DNA of 64,000 bases from Ruegeria sp. HKCCD4315 (GCF_013112245.1 NZ_WVRN01000001.1:624501-688500); one strand, 5' to 3'; shown: positions 42,449 through 52,279, counted from the stretch's first letter. The notes: generated by a model not told the origin, from the letters alone. A program made the numbers and translations.

Positions 42449-43147
42449 GTGGTATTCAAGCGCCGAGACCGACGCTCTGCCGTCCAAGTCGCGTCGGAGT
42501 TTGTCTATCCGCGTGGCGGGTGGACCCGCGCTTTTCACTATGTCAAACATCGTGTCCGCCGTTTGCCGGACACCCCTGACCGAATTGCGCGCGGTATCGG
42601 CGCGGGAGTCTTTGCAGCCTTTACCCCGTTCTACGGACTGCATTTTCTGGTCGCGGCCATTGGTGCGCGCCTGATCAAGGGGAATATCCTGGCCGCGCTC
42701 AGCGGTACGTTTTTTGGAAATCCACTCACTTACGTGCCAATCGGTGTCATCTGCCTTCAAACCGGGCATTTTCTTTTGGGCACCAAATACGAAGAGGGTG
42801 ACACTCAGGGGCTGATGGGGAAGTTCGCCGATGCAATCGGTGACCTCAAGAACAACTTTCTGGCCTTGTTCACCGACCGCGTGGCTGATTGGCGTGGGCT
42901 GGACCAGTTCTACGACGACGTCTTTTTCCCCTATATGATTGGCGGCATCATTCCCGGCATTGTGGCCGGTGTGATCTGCTATTACCTCAGCCTGCCGCTG
43001 ATCCTCACCTATCAACAACGCCGCCGCGCCAGGATCAAAGCGAAGTTTGAGGAAATCAAACGTTTGGCTGAAAAATCGACTGCCGTTCCTGAGGCAAAGC
43101 CACTAGGCTCCGCCGCGAAACTGAAAAAGGAATCGAGAGATGTCTGA
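42449..43147 (+). CDS. DUF2062 membrane protein
   Basis: A 232-residue protein with the DUF2062 core: DTPDRIARGIGAGVFAAFTP, FYGLHFLVAAIGARLIKGN and AALSGTFFGNPLTYVPIG, with further helices near GGIIPGIVAGVICYYLSLPL. The charged tail is rich in Lys and Arg. It starts with GTG, preceded by GAAGGGG. Its end overlaps pdxJ by eight bases. Function unknown; position between rsh and pdxJ is characteristic of this group as I recall. Confidence 0.88.
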   Translation: MVFKRRDRRSAVQVASEFVYPRGGWTRAFHYVKHRVRRLPDTPDRIARGIGAGVFAAFTPFYGLHFLVAAIGARLIKGNILAALSGTFFGNPLTYVPIGVICLQTGHFLLGTKYEEGDTQGLMGKFADAIGDLKNNFLALFTDRVADWRGLDQFYDDVFFPYMIGGIIPGIVAGVICYYLSLPLILTYQQRRRARIKAKFEEIKRLAEKSTAVPEAKPLGSAAKLKKESRDV

Positions 43148-43886
43148 GAACGATCTGCGTCTGGGTGTGAACATCGATCACGTCGCCACCGTGCGAAATG
43201 CACGGGGTGGGGCTTATCCCGATCCGCTGCGCGCCGCCAAACTGGCGGAAGAGGCAGGAGCCGACGGCATCACCGCCCACCTGCGCGAAGACCGTCGCCA
43301 TATCTCGGACGCTGACATCGACGGGCTGATAGAGGTTCTGTCGGTGCCATTGAACTTTGAAATGGCCGCAACAGACGAGATGCAGAAAATTGCTCTGCGC
43401 CACAAACCCCATGCAGTGTGCATCGTCCCGGAAAAGCGAGAGGAGCGCACCACAGAAGGCGGTCTGGAAGTTGCGCGCGAGGAAAACAAACTCGCCCATT
43501 TCATCGCGCCCCTGCGCGACGTCGGCTGCCGCGTGTCTATCTTTATTGCCGCCGATCAACGTCAGATCGAGGCTGCACATCGCATTGGTGCAGAGGTGAT
43601 TGAGCTGCACACAGGCGCTTATTGCGATGCGCATGCAGAAGGCCGTATGGAAGACGCCGCCCGCGAGCTTGATGCGCTGCGCCAAATGTCCACATTTGCC
43701 CATTCTCTGGGGCTTGAGGTTCATGCGGGTCACGGCCTGACCTATGACACCGTACAACCGATTGCTGCCTTCCCCGAGGTGAAAGAGCTGAATATCGGTC
43801 ACTTCTTGATTGGTGAATCGATCTTTCTGGGCCTCACCCCTGCCATTCAGGAAATGCGCCGCCTGATGGACGAGGCCCGGGCGTGA
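43140..43886 (+). CDS. pdxJ: Pyridoxine 5'-phosphate synthase PdxJ
   Basis: Condenses 1-deoxyxylulose 5-phosphate with aminoacetone phosphate to make pyridoxine phosphate. The 248-residue TIM-barrel protein shows RLGVNIDHVATVRNARGGAY, DGITAHLREDRRHISDADI, the Glu in LNFEMAATDEM, and EVHAGHGLTYDTVQPIAAFP with NIGHFLIGESIFLGL. All the known active-site motifs are present. It overlaps DUF2062 upstream and the LysE gene downstream (GTGA). Confidence 0.97.
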   Translation: MSENDLRLGVNIDHVATVRNARGGAYPDPLRAAKLAEEAGADGITAHLREDRRHISDADIDGLIEVLSVPLNFEMAATDEMQKIALRHKPHAVCIVPEKREERTTEGGLEVAREENKLAHFIAPLRDVGCRVSIFIAADQRQIEAAHRIGAEVIELHTGAYCDAHAEGRMEDAARELDALRQMSTFAHSLGLEVHAGHGLTYDTVQPIAAFPEVKELNIGHFLIGESIFLGLTPAIQEMRRLMDEARA

Positions 43887-44506
43887 TCACGCCCGGCTTT
43901 GTCGCCATCTGGCTGGCCTGGCTGATGGCTGGCGGCTCTCCGGGGCCTGCCACGATGGGTATTGCCGGAACTGCGATGAACGAAGGCCGCCGCGCCGGTC
44001 TGGTCTTTGCGCTGGGCATCTGCGCCGGGTCCGCAGCCTGGGGCATTGCCGCAGCGCTGGGACTGTCAGCAATCATGCTGGCCAATGTCTGGGTGTTCGA
44101 GGTGATCCGGTACATCGGTGTCGCCTATCTTGGCTGGCTGGCCTTCAAGGCCCTGCGCCGCGCGATGACCTCGGACGAGGTTGCACTGGGCAAACCTGTC
44201 ACGGGTTCACTGCCGACGATCTTTGCCAAAGGCGCTGCGATCCACCTGACCAATCCCAAAGCGATCCTTAGCTGGGGCTCGATCTATGCCATTGTCGCGC
44301 CCAACGATGCCAGCCTGTCGATGCTGTTGGGCTATTTCGCCATGCTTTATGCCGGATCGTTGCTGATTTTCATCGGGTACGCGTTTTTGTTTTCATCCGA
44401 ACGCATGGTCCGCACCTACCGCCGCGCCCGCCGCTGGTTCGATTTCGCCTTTGCCGGGTTCTTTGGCGTTGCGAGCTACAAGATATTGACGGTGCGGTTT
44501 TCATGA
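43883..44506 (+). CDS. LysE/RhtB-family exporter
   Basis: A 207-residue inner-membrane exporter with about six helices. It opens [20 protein letters not shown], the family motif, and has [39 protein letters not shown] and [20 protein letters not shown]. Family members export amino acids such as lysine, homoserine or threonine. It starts with GTG overlapping pdxJ and overlaps acpS by four bases, so it is embedded in the operon without an obvious functional link. Confidence 0.9.
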   Translation: MITPGFVAIWLAWLMAGGSPGPATMGIAGTAMNEGRRAGLVFALGICAGSAAWGIAAALGLSAIMLANVWVFEVIRYIGVAYLGWLAFKALRRAMTSDEVALGKPVTGSLPTIFAKGAAIHLTNPKAILSWGSIYAIVAPNDASLSMLLGYFAMLYAGSLLIFIGYAFLFSSERMVRTYRRARRWFDFAFAGFFGVASYKILTVRFS

Positions 44507-44916
44507 TCCTCGGCATCGGCACAGACCTTGCAAACATCGACCGCATCCAGGGCACGCTTGATCGCTTCGGCGACCGGTTCCGCAATCGTGTCTTTACTGA
44601 TACCGAACAGCGCAAAGCCGAGCGCCGCCACGATACAGCTGGCACCTATGCCAAGCGATGGGCGGCGAAAGAGGCGTGCTCTAAGGCGCTGGGCACCGGA
44701 CTGCGCATGGGCATCGCATGGAAGGATATGGCTGTCACCAATCTACGTACCGGCCAGCCGGTCATGCATGTCACCGGCTGGGCCGCCGAGCGCCTTAAGG
44801 AAATGACCCCAGACGGGCACGAGGCGATCATCCACGTGACGCTGACCGATGACCATCCCTGGGCACACGCCTTTGTGGTGATCGAGGCCCGTCCGCTTCA
44901 AGAAGCGCCCACGTAG
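44503..44916 (+). CDS. acpS: Holo-[acyl-carrier-protein] synthase
   Basis: Transfers phosphopantetheine from CoA to acyl carrier protein. The 137-residue protein has [20 protein letters not shown] (Asp), [20 protein letters not shown] (Glu and Lys) and the C-terminal [18 protein letters not shown]. Length is typical. The ATG overlaps the LysE stop. lepB follows after 65 bases with a GAGAGAGCAG site. Confidence 0.95.
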   Translation: MILGIGTDLANIDRIQGTLDRFGDRFRNRVFTDTEQRKAERRHDTAGTYAKRWAAKEACSKALGTGLRMGIAWKDMAVTNLRTGQPVMHVTGWAAERLKEMTPDGHEAIIHVTLTDDHPWAHAFVVIEARPLQEAPT

Positions 44917-44981
44917 CCTTGACTTGCCCCCACCTGACCCGCATGTAGCACCCCAACCACGCATAGACTGGAGAGAGCAGT

Positions 44982-45821
44982 ATGGCCGAGGAAGCCAAAA
45001 CCGGAAATCCCGTTTGGGAGACGATTAAAACCATCGTCTATGCTCTGCTGATTGCGGGCGTATTCCGCACCCTCTTCTTTCAACCTTTCTGGATCCCCTC
45101 GGGCTCGATGAAGGAAACGCTGCTGATCGGTGATTTCCTTTTCGTCAACAAAATGACCTATGGTTATTCCTACGCGTCCTGTCCCAGCTTGATCATCCCC
45201 AGCGTGGGTCTGAATGTGGATGCCGAAGATATCTGCGGTTGGATGCAGGGTGACGGTGACAGCCGCATTTGGGGCGGTGAGCCCGAGCGCGGCGATGTCA
45301 TCGTTTTCCGCCATCCGGTCACGGGCCGCGACTATATCAAGCGTCTGATTGGTCTGCCGGGTGATCGTATCCAGGTTCGGGAAGGTCAGATCATACTGAA
45401 CGATGTTCCGGTTCCACAGCAGCCCGATGGCGTCTTCACTGAAGTTGCCGAGCCGCAAGGCCCGCAACGTCTGCGTCCGCGCTGTGAAAATGGGCCCGTT
45501 GGCATTGGTGGCGCATGCGAAAAATCGCGCCTGATTGAAACTTTGCCCAACGGCGTCTCGTATGACGTGCTGAATATCGGGAATCAGGGGTCGGACAACA
45601 CCGGCATCTACAACGTGCCCGAAGGCCACTACTTCTTTATGGGTGACAACCGCGACAACTCTGCCGACAGCCGCCTTCCCCAATCTGCGGGTGGCGTAGG
45701 CTACGTGCCTTACGAAAACCTGATTGGTCGGGCTGATCGCATCATGTTCTCATCTGCTGGCCGGTCGATGCTGTTCTTCTGGACCTGGCGCGGTGACCGG
45801 TTCTTCAAGGCGGTCAATTGA
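44982..45821 (+). CDS. lepB: Signal peptidase I
   Basis: Cleaves signal peptides from exported proteins at the membrane. A single N-terminal transmembrane helix ([20 protein letters not shown]) is followed by the catalytic Ser in [20 protein letters not shown] and the general-base Lys in [20 protein letters not shown]; the last box is [14 protein letters not shown]. The 279-residue length and extra region with cysteines (ASCPSLI, DICGWMQ) are usual for this group. Its stop overlaps the rnc TTG start. Confidence 0.96.
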   Translation: MAEEAKTGNPVWETIKTIVYALLIAGVFRTLFFQPFWIPSGSMKETLLIGDFLFVNKMTYGYSYASCPSLIIPSVGLNVDAEDICGWMQGDGDSRIWGGEPERGDVIVFRHPVTGRDYIKRLIGLPGDRIQVREGQIILNDVPVPQQPDGVFTEVAEPQGPQRLRPRCENGPVGIGGACEKSRLIETLPNGVSYDVLNIGNQGSDNTGIYNVPEGHYFFMGDNRDNSADSRLPQSAGGVGYVPYENLIGRADRIMFSSAGRSMLFFWTWRGDRFFKAVN

Positions 45822-46498
45822 AGCTTTCGGCTGAAATAAAGGCATTCCAGCAGCGTTTGGGGTATGAGTTCGCCAATCCTGAATTGCTGGTACGTGCGCT
45901 GACACATGGTTCGGTCTCGTCGTCCACTCGGCCCGATAATCAACGGCTCGAATTTCTGGGCGACCGCGTTCTGGGCCTTGTCATGGCAACGGCTTTGCTT
46001 GAGGCCGACAAAACGGCATCCGAAGGCCAATTGGCCCCCCGGTTCAACGCGCTGGTCCGGAAAGAGGCCTGCGCCGATGTGGCCCGCCAGATCGATCTTG
46101 GCGGGGTGCTGAAGCTGGGCCGGTCCGAGATGTTATCCGGTGGCCGCCGCAAACAGGCCCTGTTGGGCGACGCAATGGAAGCCGTGATTGCCGCAATTTA
46201 CCGCGACGCAGGGTTCGAGGCCGCGCGCGATGTCATCCTGGCCCTTTGGGGCGACCGGATCCACACGGTCGAGGCTGACGCGCGCGACGCCAAAACGTCG
46301 TTGCAGGAATGGGCGCAGGCCCGTGGTCAAAAACCGCCCTCATATGTCGAGATCAAACGCAGCGGCCCTGACCATGCGCCGATCTTCACCATTGCTGCCC
46401 GTCTTCAGGACGGAACCGAGGCACAAGCCACTGCGGGATCCAAACGACAAGCCGAGCAGGCGGCGGCAAAGGCTTTGCTGTCCTCCCTGCCGCAGTGA
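45818..46498 (+). CDS. rnc: Ribonuclease III
   Basis: Double-strand RNA endonuclease for rRNA and sRNA processing. The 226-residue protein has the RNase III signature [17 protein letters not shown] with the catalytic acidic residues, the second acidic site in [15 protein letters not shown] and a C-terminal dsRNA-binding domain from about residue 155 ([16 protein letters not shown] to [15 protein letters not shown]). It begins with TTG in the TTGA overlap with lepB. It is the last gene before a repeat-terminator element; era follows after an opposed multicopper oxidase gene. Confidence 0.96.
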   Translation: MKLSAEIKAFQQRLGYEFANPELLVRALTHGSVSSSTRPDNQRLEFLGDRVLGLVMATALLEADKTASEGQLAPRFNALVRKEACADVARQIDLGGVLKLGRSEMLSGGRRKQALLGDAMEAVIAAIYRDAGFEAARDVILALWGDRIHTVEADARDAKTSLQEWAQARGQKPPSYVEIKRSGPDHAPIFTIAARLQDGTEAQATAGSKRQAEQAAAKALLSSLPQ

Positions 46499-46522
46499 TC
46501 TGGTGCACCTGACCAGATCCAC

Positions 46523-46595
46523 TTCATCTGGCTAAAAATATCTCAGGGGTGAGCCCGGATGAAATCCGGGCGAGGGGGCTGGCCCCCTTTTCTTT
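46523..46595 (+). repeat. Dispersed 69-bp repeat with double hairpin terminator (copy 1)
   Basis: This element recurs at 63563-63631 with about four mismatches in 69 bases. It contains GCCCGGAT-GAA-ATCCGGGC and then GGGGGCTGGCCCCC followed by TTTTCTTT, so the second hairpin is a good intrinsic terminator for rnc. It lies 25 bases after the rnc stop and 25 before the convergent oxidase stop. Similar sequences follow genes in many rhodobacterial genomes as far as I recall. Confidence 0.8.
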
Positions 46596-46619
46596 CGGAG
46601 TAGCAACGTTTTCCTGTCT

Positions 46620-48002
46620 TTAAACCACCCGGATGAACCCGGCCAGCCCGGTTTTCTGATGCTCGATCACATGGCAATGAAACGCCCAGTCGCCAAGATT
46701 GTCGGCAACCAGCGCAATCTCGACCACTTCATCTTTCAACAGAAGAAACGTATCGGTCATCAATGGCGGCAGCTTGCGTAGGTTCGACTTCAACGGCACA
46801 AACGCCAACCCGTGCAGGTGGATCGGATGCAGGTTCGGTGATTCATTGCGCATTCGCAGAACATAACTTTTACCCTGCTTCAGCACGGCCAACGGTCCGG
46901 TCCCCTGTGCTGCATCTCCGGGCCACGGTGCGCGGTTGATTGACCAAAAGCTATAACCCAGCGACCCGCAAAACCCGTCGTTTGGGGCACCTCCTTCGGG
47001 CGTCCAACCGAATACGAACTCGTGCAGCTCTGCTTGATCCAGATTGGGTCGTTGTACAGGGTTTACAGGCAAAGGATGCAGCTCCTTCAAGGTGCGGGCT
47101 TCTGATTGCCCTGTTGCCCGCAAACGCGCCATGGCTCGGGGTTTTTGTCCGGGAAACTTCGCCATCAAGGCTGCAGATCGACCTTCTCCATCAGGCATCC
47201 GAACCGCTAGATCCACACGCTGTCCGGGCCCCATCCAAAGGGGCGCGTCCGCTGTGGGTAGAGCCAGGTCAACCTCAACCGGATGCCCGTCCCATGCGAT
47301 GATCCGGACCTCGGCACCTTCAAGATGCAGTTTATAGATGCGGGTCGTGTCAGTGTTGACCACGCGCAGCCGCACAAGACTGCCCGCCGTATGATCATAC
47401 ACGGCTTCGGTCAGCCAGTTTGCAGTCTGTATATTGCCAAACGTACCGCTACGCGCCGCGCCGCGCGCGGTGTAAGCGGGCAGAAACGCATCCTCTTCAT
47501 CCAGCCGGAAATCGCGCAGATTGATCACTTGCTCACTGTCAAAGCCGGGGTTTTCGGGCTCGGCAATCACCATGACACCGGTCAGGCCGTGGGCCATCTG
47601 GTCCATCGTCATGCAATGGGGGTGATACCAGTATGTCCCGGCATCCGGTGGCGTGAATTCATAGGCAAAGTTCTCGCCCTCGCCGATGGGCATTTGGGTC
47701 AGGTAGGGCACGCCGTCCATTTCGTTGGCGATGCGCAATCCATGCCAGTGCATCGCGGTATAGTCGGGCAAAGTGTTGCGCACCGCCAGCCGCATCCTCT
47801 GACCCTGCTTCCCATAAAGAACCTGTGGCGGTGCGTCCGGCGACAGGCTGACCATCCCGGTGGTCAGTTGATCGCGCAACCTGTAGCTGGCAGGCTGCAG
47901 CACCAGCTCTTGCGCGGACCCAGTAGCTGCCATGGTCAAACCGCCTAAGCCGACCACGCCAGCGGCAGCACCGCTTCCAAGAAGAAACTCGCGACGTTTC
48001 AT
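46620..48002 (-). CDS. Multicopper oxidase, Tat-exported
   Basis: A 460-residue blue-copper oxidase of the CueO/CumA kind. The leader KRREFLLGSGAAAGVVG is a twin-arginine signal, meaning export folded with copper. Copper ligands are in TAMHWHGLRIANEM, TYWYHPHCMTMDQ, HPIHLHGLAFVPL and WAFHCHVIEHQKTGLAG, the full set for T1, T2 and T3 sites. It may oxidise Cu(I), Mn(II) or phenols; a Met-rich insert as in CueO is not obvious. I use ATG 48002; the open frame continues upstream but has neither signal nor family similarity. It separates rnc from era. Confidence 0.92.
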   Translation of the reverse strand: MKRREFLLGSGAAAGVVGLGGLTMAATGSAQELVLQPASYRLRDQLTTGMVSLSPDAPPQVLYGKQGQRMRLAVRNTLPDYTAMHWHGLRIANEMDGVPYLTQMPIGEGENFAYEFTPPDAGTYWYHPHCMTMDQMAHGLTGVMVIAEPENPGFDSEQVINLRDFRLDEEDAFLPAYTARGAARSGTFGNIQTANWLTEAVYDHTAGSLVRLRVVNTDTTRIYKLHLEGAEVRIIAWDGHPVEVDLALPTADAPLWMGPGQRVDLAVRMPDGEGRSAALMAKFPGQKPRAMARLRATGQSEARTLKELHPLPVNPVQRPNLDQAELHEFVFGWTPEGGAPNDGFCGSLGYSFWSINRAPWPGDAAQGTGPLAVLKQGKSYVLRMRNESPNLHPIHLHGLAFVPLKSNLRKLPPLMTDTFLLLKDEVVEIALVADNLGDWAFHCHVIEHQKTGLAGFIRVV

Positions 48003-48161
48003 AAGGACCTCACTGAACGGATGTGTCACCGGGCTGGGAACGGCTGGGTGTCTTTGCAAGTCCTGCCACTGCTGATGCATGGCTGCAATGCGACAAATCC
48101 CTCTGGCCCGCAGGCCCTTTCTGCTATAGCAGAGCGCAATTGCACACAGGAACGCCAATAT

Positions 48162-49070
48162 ATGACCACACGCGCCGGATTTATCGCCCTGATCGGAGAG
48201 CCCAATGCGGGCAAATCCACCCTTTTGAACCGCATGGTCGGGGCCAAGGTCTCGATCGTGACGCATAAGGTGCAAACCACGCGTGCGCGCATTCGTGGCG
48301 TGGCGATGGAGGGTGACGCGCAGCTGGTGTTTGTCGACACGCCGGGCCTGTTCAAGCCCCGCCGCCGCTTGGACCGCGCCATGGTCGCGGCCGCATGGGG
48401 TGGGGCCGCAGATGCAGATGTTGTTGTGCTGATGATCGAGGCGCATCGCGGTATCACCGAAGGGGTTGAACGCATCCTTGAGGGGCTGGACGAGATCGGG
48501 CAAGGCCGGACCATCGCGTTGGCGATCAACAAGATCGACAAGGTGCCGTCTGAAAAACTGCTGGCGCTGACCAGCGACCTGAACGCCCGCTATCCGTTTG
48601 CCGAGACCTTCATGATCTCGGCCGAAAAGGGCCATGGTGTAGACGATTTGCGCAAATGGCTGGCCGGGGAGCTGCCCGAAGGTCCGTGGCTTTATCCCGA
48701 AGATCAGATCGCCGATCTGCCTTTGCGCATGATCGCGGCTGAAATGACGCGCGAAAAACTGACCCTGCGCCTGCATCAGGAACTGCCGTACCAGCTGACT
48801 GTCGAGACTGAAAACTGGGAAGAGCGTAAAGACGGTTCCGCAAAGATCGATCAGGTCATTTACGTCATGCGCGACGGCCACAAGGGCATCGTTCTTGGCA
48901 AGCGCGGAGAGACAATCAAAGCGGTCAGTCAAGCGGCGCGGGCCGAGTTGGAAGAATTCCTGGACCGCAAGATCCATCTGTTCCTACAGGTCAAAGTCCG
49001 GCCGAACTGGCTGGAAGAATCCGAGCGGTATTCAGAGATGGGTCTGGACTTCAAAGACGGCAACGCATGA
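48162..49070 (+). CDS. era: GTPase Era
   Basis: Binds the 3' end of 16S rRNA during 30S assembly. The 302-residue protein has G1 ALIGEPNAGKSTLLNRM, G2 in KVQTTRARIRG, G3 FVDTPGLF, G4 LAINKID and a C-terminal KH domain with VLGKRGETIKAVSQAARAEL. All motifs are intact. I start at ATG 48162 (MTTRAGFIALIGE); an upstream ATG at 48021 would overlap the divergent oxidase promoter region. DUF1491 overlaps its end by four bases, and recO follows at 50414. Confidence 0.97.
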   Translation: MTTRAGFIALIGEPNAGKSTLLNRMVGAKVSIVTHKVQTTRARIRGVAMEGDAQLVFVDTPGLFKPRRRLDRAMVAAAWGGAADADVVVLMIEAHRGITEGVERILEGLDEIGQGRTIALAINKIDKVPSEKLLALTSDLNARYPFAETFMISAEKGHGVDDLRKWLAGELPEGPWLYPEDQIADLPLRMIAAEMTREKLTLRLHQELPYQLTVETENWEERKDGSAKIDQVIYVMRDGHKGIVLGKRGETIKAVSQAARAELEEFLDRKIHLFLQVKVRPNWLEESERYSEMGLDFKDGNA

Positions 49071-49396
49071 CCCGGCTAACTGCTGAATTCTGGGTCCATG
49101 CCTATCTGGCGCGGCTTCGGTTTCAGGAAATCCCGGCGTTTGTTGTGGCCCATGGTGACGACACGGCTGGGGCCGTTCTGGTGAAGCTCAATACTCTGGA
49201 CGGGCAGGCAATTGCTTTTCAACGCAGCTTTGACCTAATGTCCGGCGCGCGCAAATGGGTCGAACTGTCCAGCGGGACTGAGACGGATGTGGACACCGCA
49301 ATTACCAAACAACGCAGCTTTGATCCTGACCTCTGGGTGATCGAGGTCGAGGACCGGCAAGGGCGACATTTGCTGGATGAAGAGGGGTTGGAGTAA
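49067..49396 (+). CDS. DUF1491 protein
   Basis: A 109-residue soluble protein typical of alphaproteobacteria, usually placed next to era. It opens RLTAEFWVHAYLARLRF, has GDDTAGAVLVKLNTLDGQA and a C-terminal DPDLWVIEVEDRQGRHLLDE. Function unknown. The ATG overlaps the era stop (ATGA), so the two are translated together, which could hint at a ribosome or RNA link. Confidence 0.85.
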   Translation: MTRLTAEFWVHAYLARLRFQEIPAFVVAHGDDTAGAVLVKLNTLDGQAIAFQRSFDLMSGARKWVELSSGTETDVDTAITKQRSFDPDLWVIEVEDRQGRHLLDEEGLE

Positions 49397-49442
49397 ACTC
49401 CCTGCCAGACTGTAAAGTCGATGCAAAGCTTGGTTTCAGCAG

Positions 49443-49832
49443 TCAGCCGTCTTCACCAAGGTAAACAAAACTCATCTTATTTCCGTCCGGGTCGCGCGCG
49501 TAGGCGCCGAAGAAATTGGGACCATATTGCGGGCGATCACCCGGATCACCCTCGTTTGTTCCGCCATTGGCCAAAGCGGCTGCATGTGCTTCTTTCACTT
49601 CTTCTTTGCTTTGGCATGCAAGGCCAACCATATTGCCATTTCCAACTGTGGCGGCCTCTTGGTTGAACGGCGTCGCTACCCACATGCATCCACCGCCTCG
49701 CAGTTCGTAGCAGACGGCATGAGGCATATATTCGGCGACGACTTTGCCGCCTATACTGGACACAACCGCGTCATAATACGTGCGCGCGTTAACAACGTCG
49801 TTAGAACCGATCATGACATAGTTGAGTGACAT
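49443..49832 (-). CDS. VOC/glyoxalase-family protein
   Basis: A 129-residue protein of the vicinal-oxygen-chelate fold. It opens NYVMIGSNDVVNARTYYDAV, has AVCYELRGGGCMWVATPF and ends YARDPDGNKMSFVYLGEDG, the latter with a Glu/Ser-like metal side. The usual first His is replaced (MIGSN), so metal binding may be altered. Substrate unknown. It stands alone, pointing against era and recO. Confidence 0.82.
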   Translation of the reverse strand: MSLNYVMIGSNDVVNARTYYDAVVSSIGGKVVAEYMPHAVCYELRGGGCMWVATPFNQEAATVGNGNMVGLACQSKEEVKEAHAAALANGGTNEGDPGDRPQYGPNFFGAYARDPDGNKMSFVYLGEDG

Positions 49833-49969
49833 TGCTGAAATCCTCTAATGGAACATATAGAGAACATTAATGCCCGAGTTACGCTGGTGCAACGTGTTTC
49901 TTGAAATGCCACAGGCGCAGTACGACCTTGTGTATTAGCCCAACAGTTTATTCTCAGTCACTGACTGAG

Positions 49970-50215
49970 CTATTTTTCCCGGCTCCATCCATCTTCATAT
50001 TCGCCCAACACTCTGGACAGATGCAGCAGAGACGCAAAAAAGCGTGCGTAGACGTCCCTCGACAACATGGGTTTGTTGTCATCCAACACCTGCAATAGAT
50101 CTACAACAGCCGAGGCAAAGGTGTCATAGACCTGCATATCGGCAGCTGTTGGATCAGGCGTCCAGATTTTGTGTTCGTCGTAAAAGGCGACGGGTTGTGG
50201 TTCGTCATCAGTCAT
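49970..50215 (-). CDS. Hypothetical small protein (81 aa)
   Basis: Starts at ATG 50215 after AAGGGGC. The product has an acidic start MTDDEPQPVAFYDEHKIW and helical sequence MQVYDTFASAVVDLLQVLDD, then RDVYARFFASLLHLSRVLGE ending YEDGWSREK. It has no signal or transmembrane helix. It resembles no family I can name; conserved small proteins near recO occur in the group. The track upstream frame to 50509 is non-coding in my view. Confidence 0.6.
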   Translation of the reverse strand: MTDDEPQPVAFYDEHKIWTPDPTAADMQVYDTFASAVVDLLQVLDDNKPMLSRDVYARFFASLLHLSRVLGEYEDGWSREK

Positions 50216-50413
50216 AGCGCGGCCCCTTCTGTTTGAACTGCAAGTGGGGCGTGGGTGATCACGTACAAGCCGTCTGGCGCGAAGTCGCAAAACTATGGCG
50301 GTTTGAAAAAAAAGAACATCCGTCGCGGGAGATTTAGAAGAGTTTACGCCCTTGCGTGCCTGTCCCGCTTCGGATTTTCTGCGGTTCAACTTAACCAGAA
50401 GTAAGGTCGAATT

Positions 50414-51139
50414 TTGGACTGGCGCGATCACGGCATACTCCTGACTTCTCGACGCCATGGTGAAACAGCGGCGATAATCGAGGTCTTCACCGAGGCGCAC
50501 GGTCGTCACGCCGGTGTGGTGCGCGGCGGAACCAGTCGCAAGATCGCACCCATATTACAACCTGGCGCGCAATTGGACGTACTGTGGCGCGCTCGTCTGG
50601 AAGAACATATCGGCACTTTTCAGGTCGAACCTTTGCGGTCCCGCGCGGCGGCGGCGTTTTCAGGGCGGCTAGCCTTGTCCGGGCTCAATGCAGTTGTTTC
50701 ACTATTGTCATTTTGTTTGCCTGAACGCGAACCACATCCGGCGCTTTATGCGATGACGGAACAGTTGATGGACCTGCTGGGTCAGGATGAGATCTGGCCA
50801 TTGGCATATCTGCGATGGGAATTGGCGTTGCTGGACGAACTGGGTTTTGGCCTTGATCTGACGGCCTGTGCCGTGACTGGCGCGACCGAAGGTCTGGTTT
50901 ACGTGTCACCTAAGACGGGCCGCGCTGTGAGTGCAAATGGAGCCGGAGAGTGGGCAGACAAGCTTTTGCCGCTGCCACCTTGCCTAAGGGGCGAGGGTAT
51001 GGCACCCGATCTTGAGGTCGCGGAAGCCCTGCGCACGACGGGCTATTTCCTGGAAAATCGTGTTGCACCGTCGCTTGGGCACAATCCCTTGCCCGAAGCC
51101 AGGGCGCGGTTTGTGGATCAGGTCACTCGGCGGCTTTGA
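50414..51139 (+). CDS. recO: DNA repair protein RecO
   Basis: Loads RecA with RecF and RecR, and anneals single strands coated with SSB. The 241-residue protein has an OB-fold start [40 protein letters not shown], and later [20 protein letters not shown] and [20 protein letters not shown]. The zinc-site cysteines are incomplete, as often in alphaproteobacteria. It starts with TTG after AAGG. Its end overlaps the convergent META-domain gene. It forms the usual rnc-era-recO group, here interrupted by other genes. Confidence 0.94.
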   Translation: MDWRDHGILLTSRRHGETAAIIEVFTEAHGRHAGVVRGGTSRKIAPILQPGAQLDVLWRARLEEHIGTFQVEPLRSRAAAAFSGRLALSGLNAVVSLLSFCLPEREPHPALYAMTEQLMDLLGQDEIWPLAYLRWELALLDELGFGLDLTACAVTGATEGLVYVSPKTGRAVSANGAGEWADKLLPLPPCLRGEGMAPDLEVAEALRTTGYFLENRVAPSLGHNPLPEARARFVDQVTRRL

Positions 51140-51518
51140 AAACCATTTCGTGCCCCGCCTCATTACGTAGGATCAGCACGTTGCCCGATACTTCGGACTG
51201 GGTCATGGCCATCAGGGCGGCAAAATAAATACCTTCGGCTTCAAGCCCGGCGCAAGCGGCCCGCGTGGCGCTCAGGTCTTGGATCTCGAACCAAGGGTAG
51301 GGCGCATTCAGTGTGCCGTTGTAACTGTTGCAGGGGGCGTTTCCGTTGATTTTCCCTTCTTCGGGAAACCGGAGCAACGCGCTGGCTTCATAGGGCTGCC
51401 CATCGATTTCCTGCAGGACCCATGTTTGCCCCGCCGCGCCATAGGCGGCGACGGTTTCATCCTTTTCGCATTGGAACAAGGCGAGTAGGGGCAACGTAAG
51501 GATAAGGCGGGTCATCAT
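51123..51518 (-). CDS. META-domain (HslJ-like) lipoprotein
   Basis: The leader [19 protein letters not shown] ends in a lipobox-like LFQC, so it is probably a lipoprotein. The following domain [40 protein letters not shown] and [20 protein letters not shown] matches the META/HslJ pattern, with a possible Cys-Cys pair. HslJ proteins are linked to heat and novobiocin resistance. Two adjacent ATGs make the start uncertain by one codon. It overlaps recO at the 3' end by 17 bases. Confidence 0.85.
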   Translation of the reverse strand: MMTRLILTLPLLALFQCEKDETVAAYGAAGQTWVLQEIDGQPYEASALLRFPEEGKINGNAPCNSYNGTLNAPYPWFEIQDLSATRAACAGLEAEGIYFAALMAMTQSEVSGNVLILRNEAGHEMVFKAAE

Positions 51519-51552
51519 AGGGTCTTAATCAATTTTATTGGGTGGGAAAACC

Positions 51553-52107
51553 TCAATAGGGGATCGCGCCGCTCAACAATTCCTGTCGCACCTCAAGGCG
51601 GGGCCTCCAGTTGTATTTAGTGTCCTCACGCACGGGTGCCCAATACAGCGCGCCGCTGTTGCGCCAGGGATCCAGGATGATCCCGTCATGCATCGAATCC
51701 CCCTTGGCGCTGATCAACGCCGAATGGTGTATAATGCGAAACTGCGTCGGCGGAGACGTGACCCAATGCAAATCAAGCGTGTCGAAATTTTCCTGCCGCA
51801 ACCGCGCGGTCATGGCCTGCGCCCAGTCATTGCACAAGCCATACTCGCGAAAGCCGTTTGCGATCTTGGCGTTGTGGATGATGGCTGGATCCGTGATGTT
51901 CCATTCCCGCGCCAACTGCTGAGAATAGGTGTACGAAATCGTAGCGGCCTGTTGCGCTTCGACGGGACTAACCTGAGGCCCGAGTGACAGGATGGCTTCT
52001 GCCAGCGCATCGATATCGCTTTGGGTGGCGGTTGGCTGACTGACGGAGCAGCCACTCAGCACAAATGCTGCAAGAATCGCCCAAAGCGCAATAATCCGTT
52101 GGGTCAT
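51553..52107 (-). CDS. Lipoprotein with transglutaminase-like Cys-His-Asp pattern
   Basis: The signal IALWAILAAFVLSGCSVSQP has a clean lipobox LSGC. The mature part has FREYGLCNDWAQAMTARLRQ (Cys), TQFRIIHHSALISAKGDSMH (His) and DGIILDPWRNSGALYWAPVR (Asp), in the order of the transglutaminase-like catalytic triad of papain-fold enzymes. This suggests an envelope cysteine peptidase or amidase. No family name is certain. It has no operon partner; mcd is the next gene upstream on the same strand and has its own terminator. Confidence 0.65.
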   Translation of the reverse strand: MTQRIIALWAILAAFVLSGCSVSQPTATQSDIDALAEAILSLGPQVSPVEAQQAATISYTYSQQLAREWNITDPAIIHNAKIANGFREYGLCNDWAQAMTARLRQENFDTLDLHWVTSPPTQFRIIHHSALISAKGDSMHDGIILDPWRNSGALYWAPVREDTKYNWRPRLEVRQELLSGAIPY

Positions 52108-52279
52108 ATTTTGTTCACCCTCACTCGGATGGGTTTGGTTTCGCTCGGTGCTCTACTGGCGACCAAAACAGATGCAAAGGGGAAGTTTGCAGAGTTGTGA
52201 ACCTGTGCGCGGTGGTGCGCCGTATGCATTCCGTTTTGTGCTCATCGAAGAATTGTGGACGGTGTCGTCAGGAAAGTCA

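Noticed and set aside
48003..48977. Extension of the multicopper oxidase frame by 325 codons upstream
   Set aside because: The Tat signal and ribosome site at 48002 mark the true start; the extension is antisense to era.
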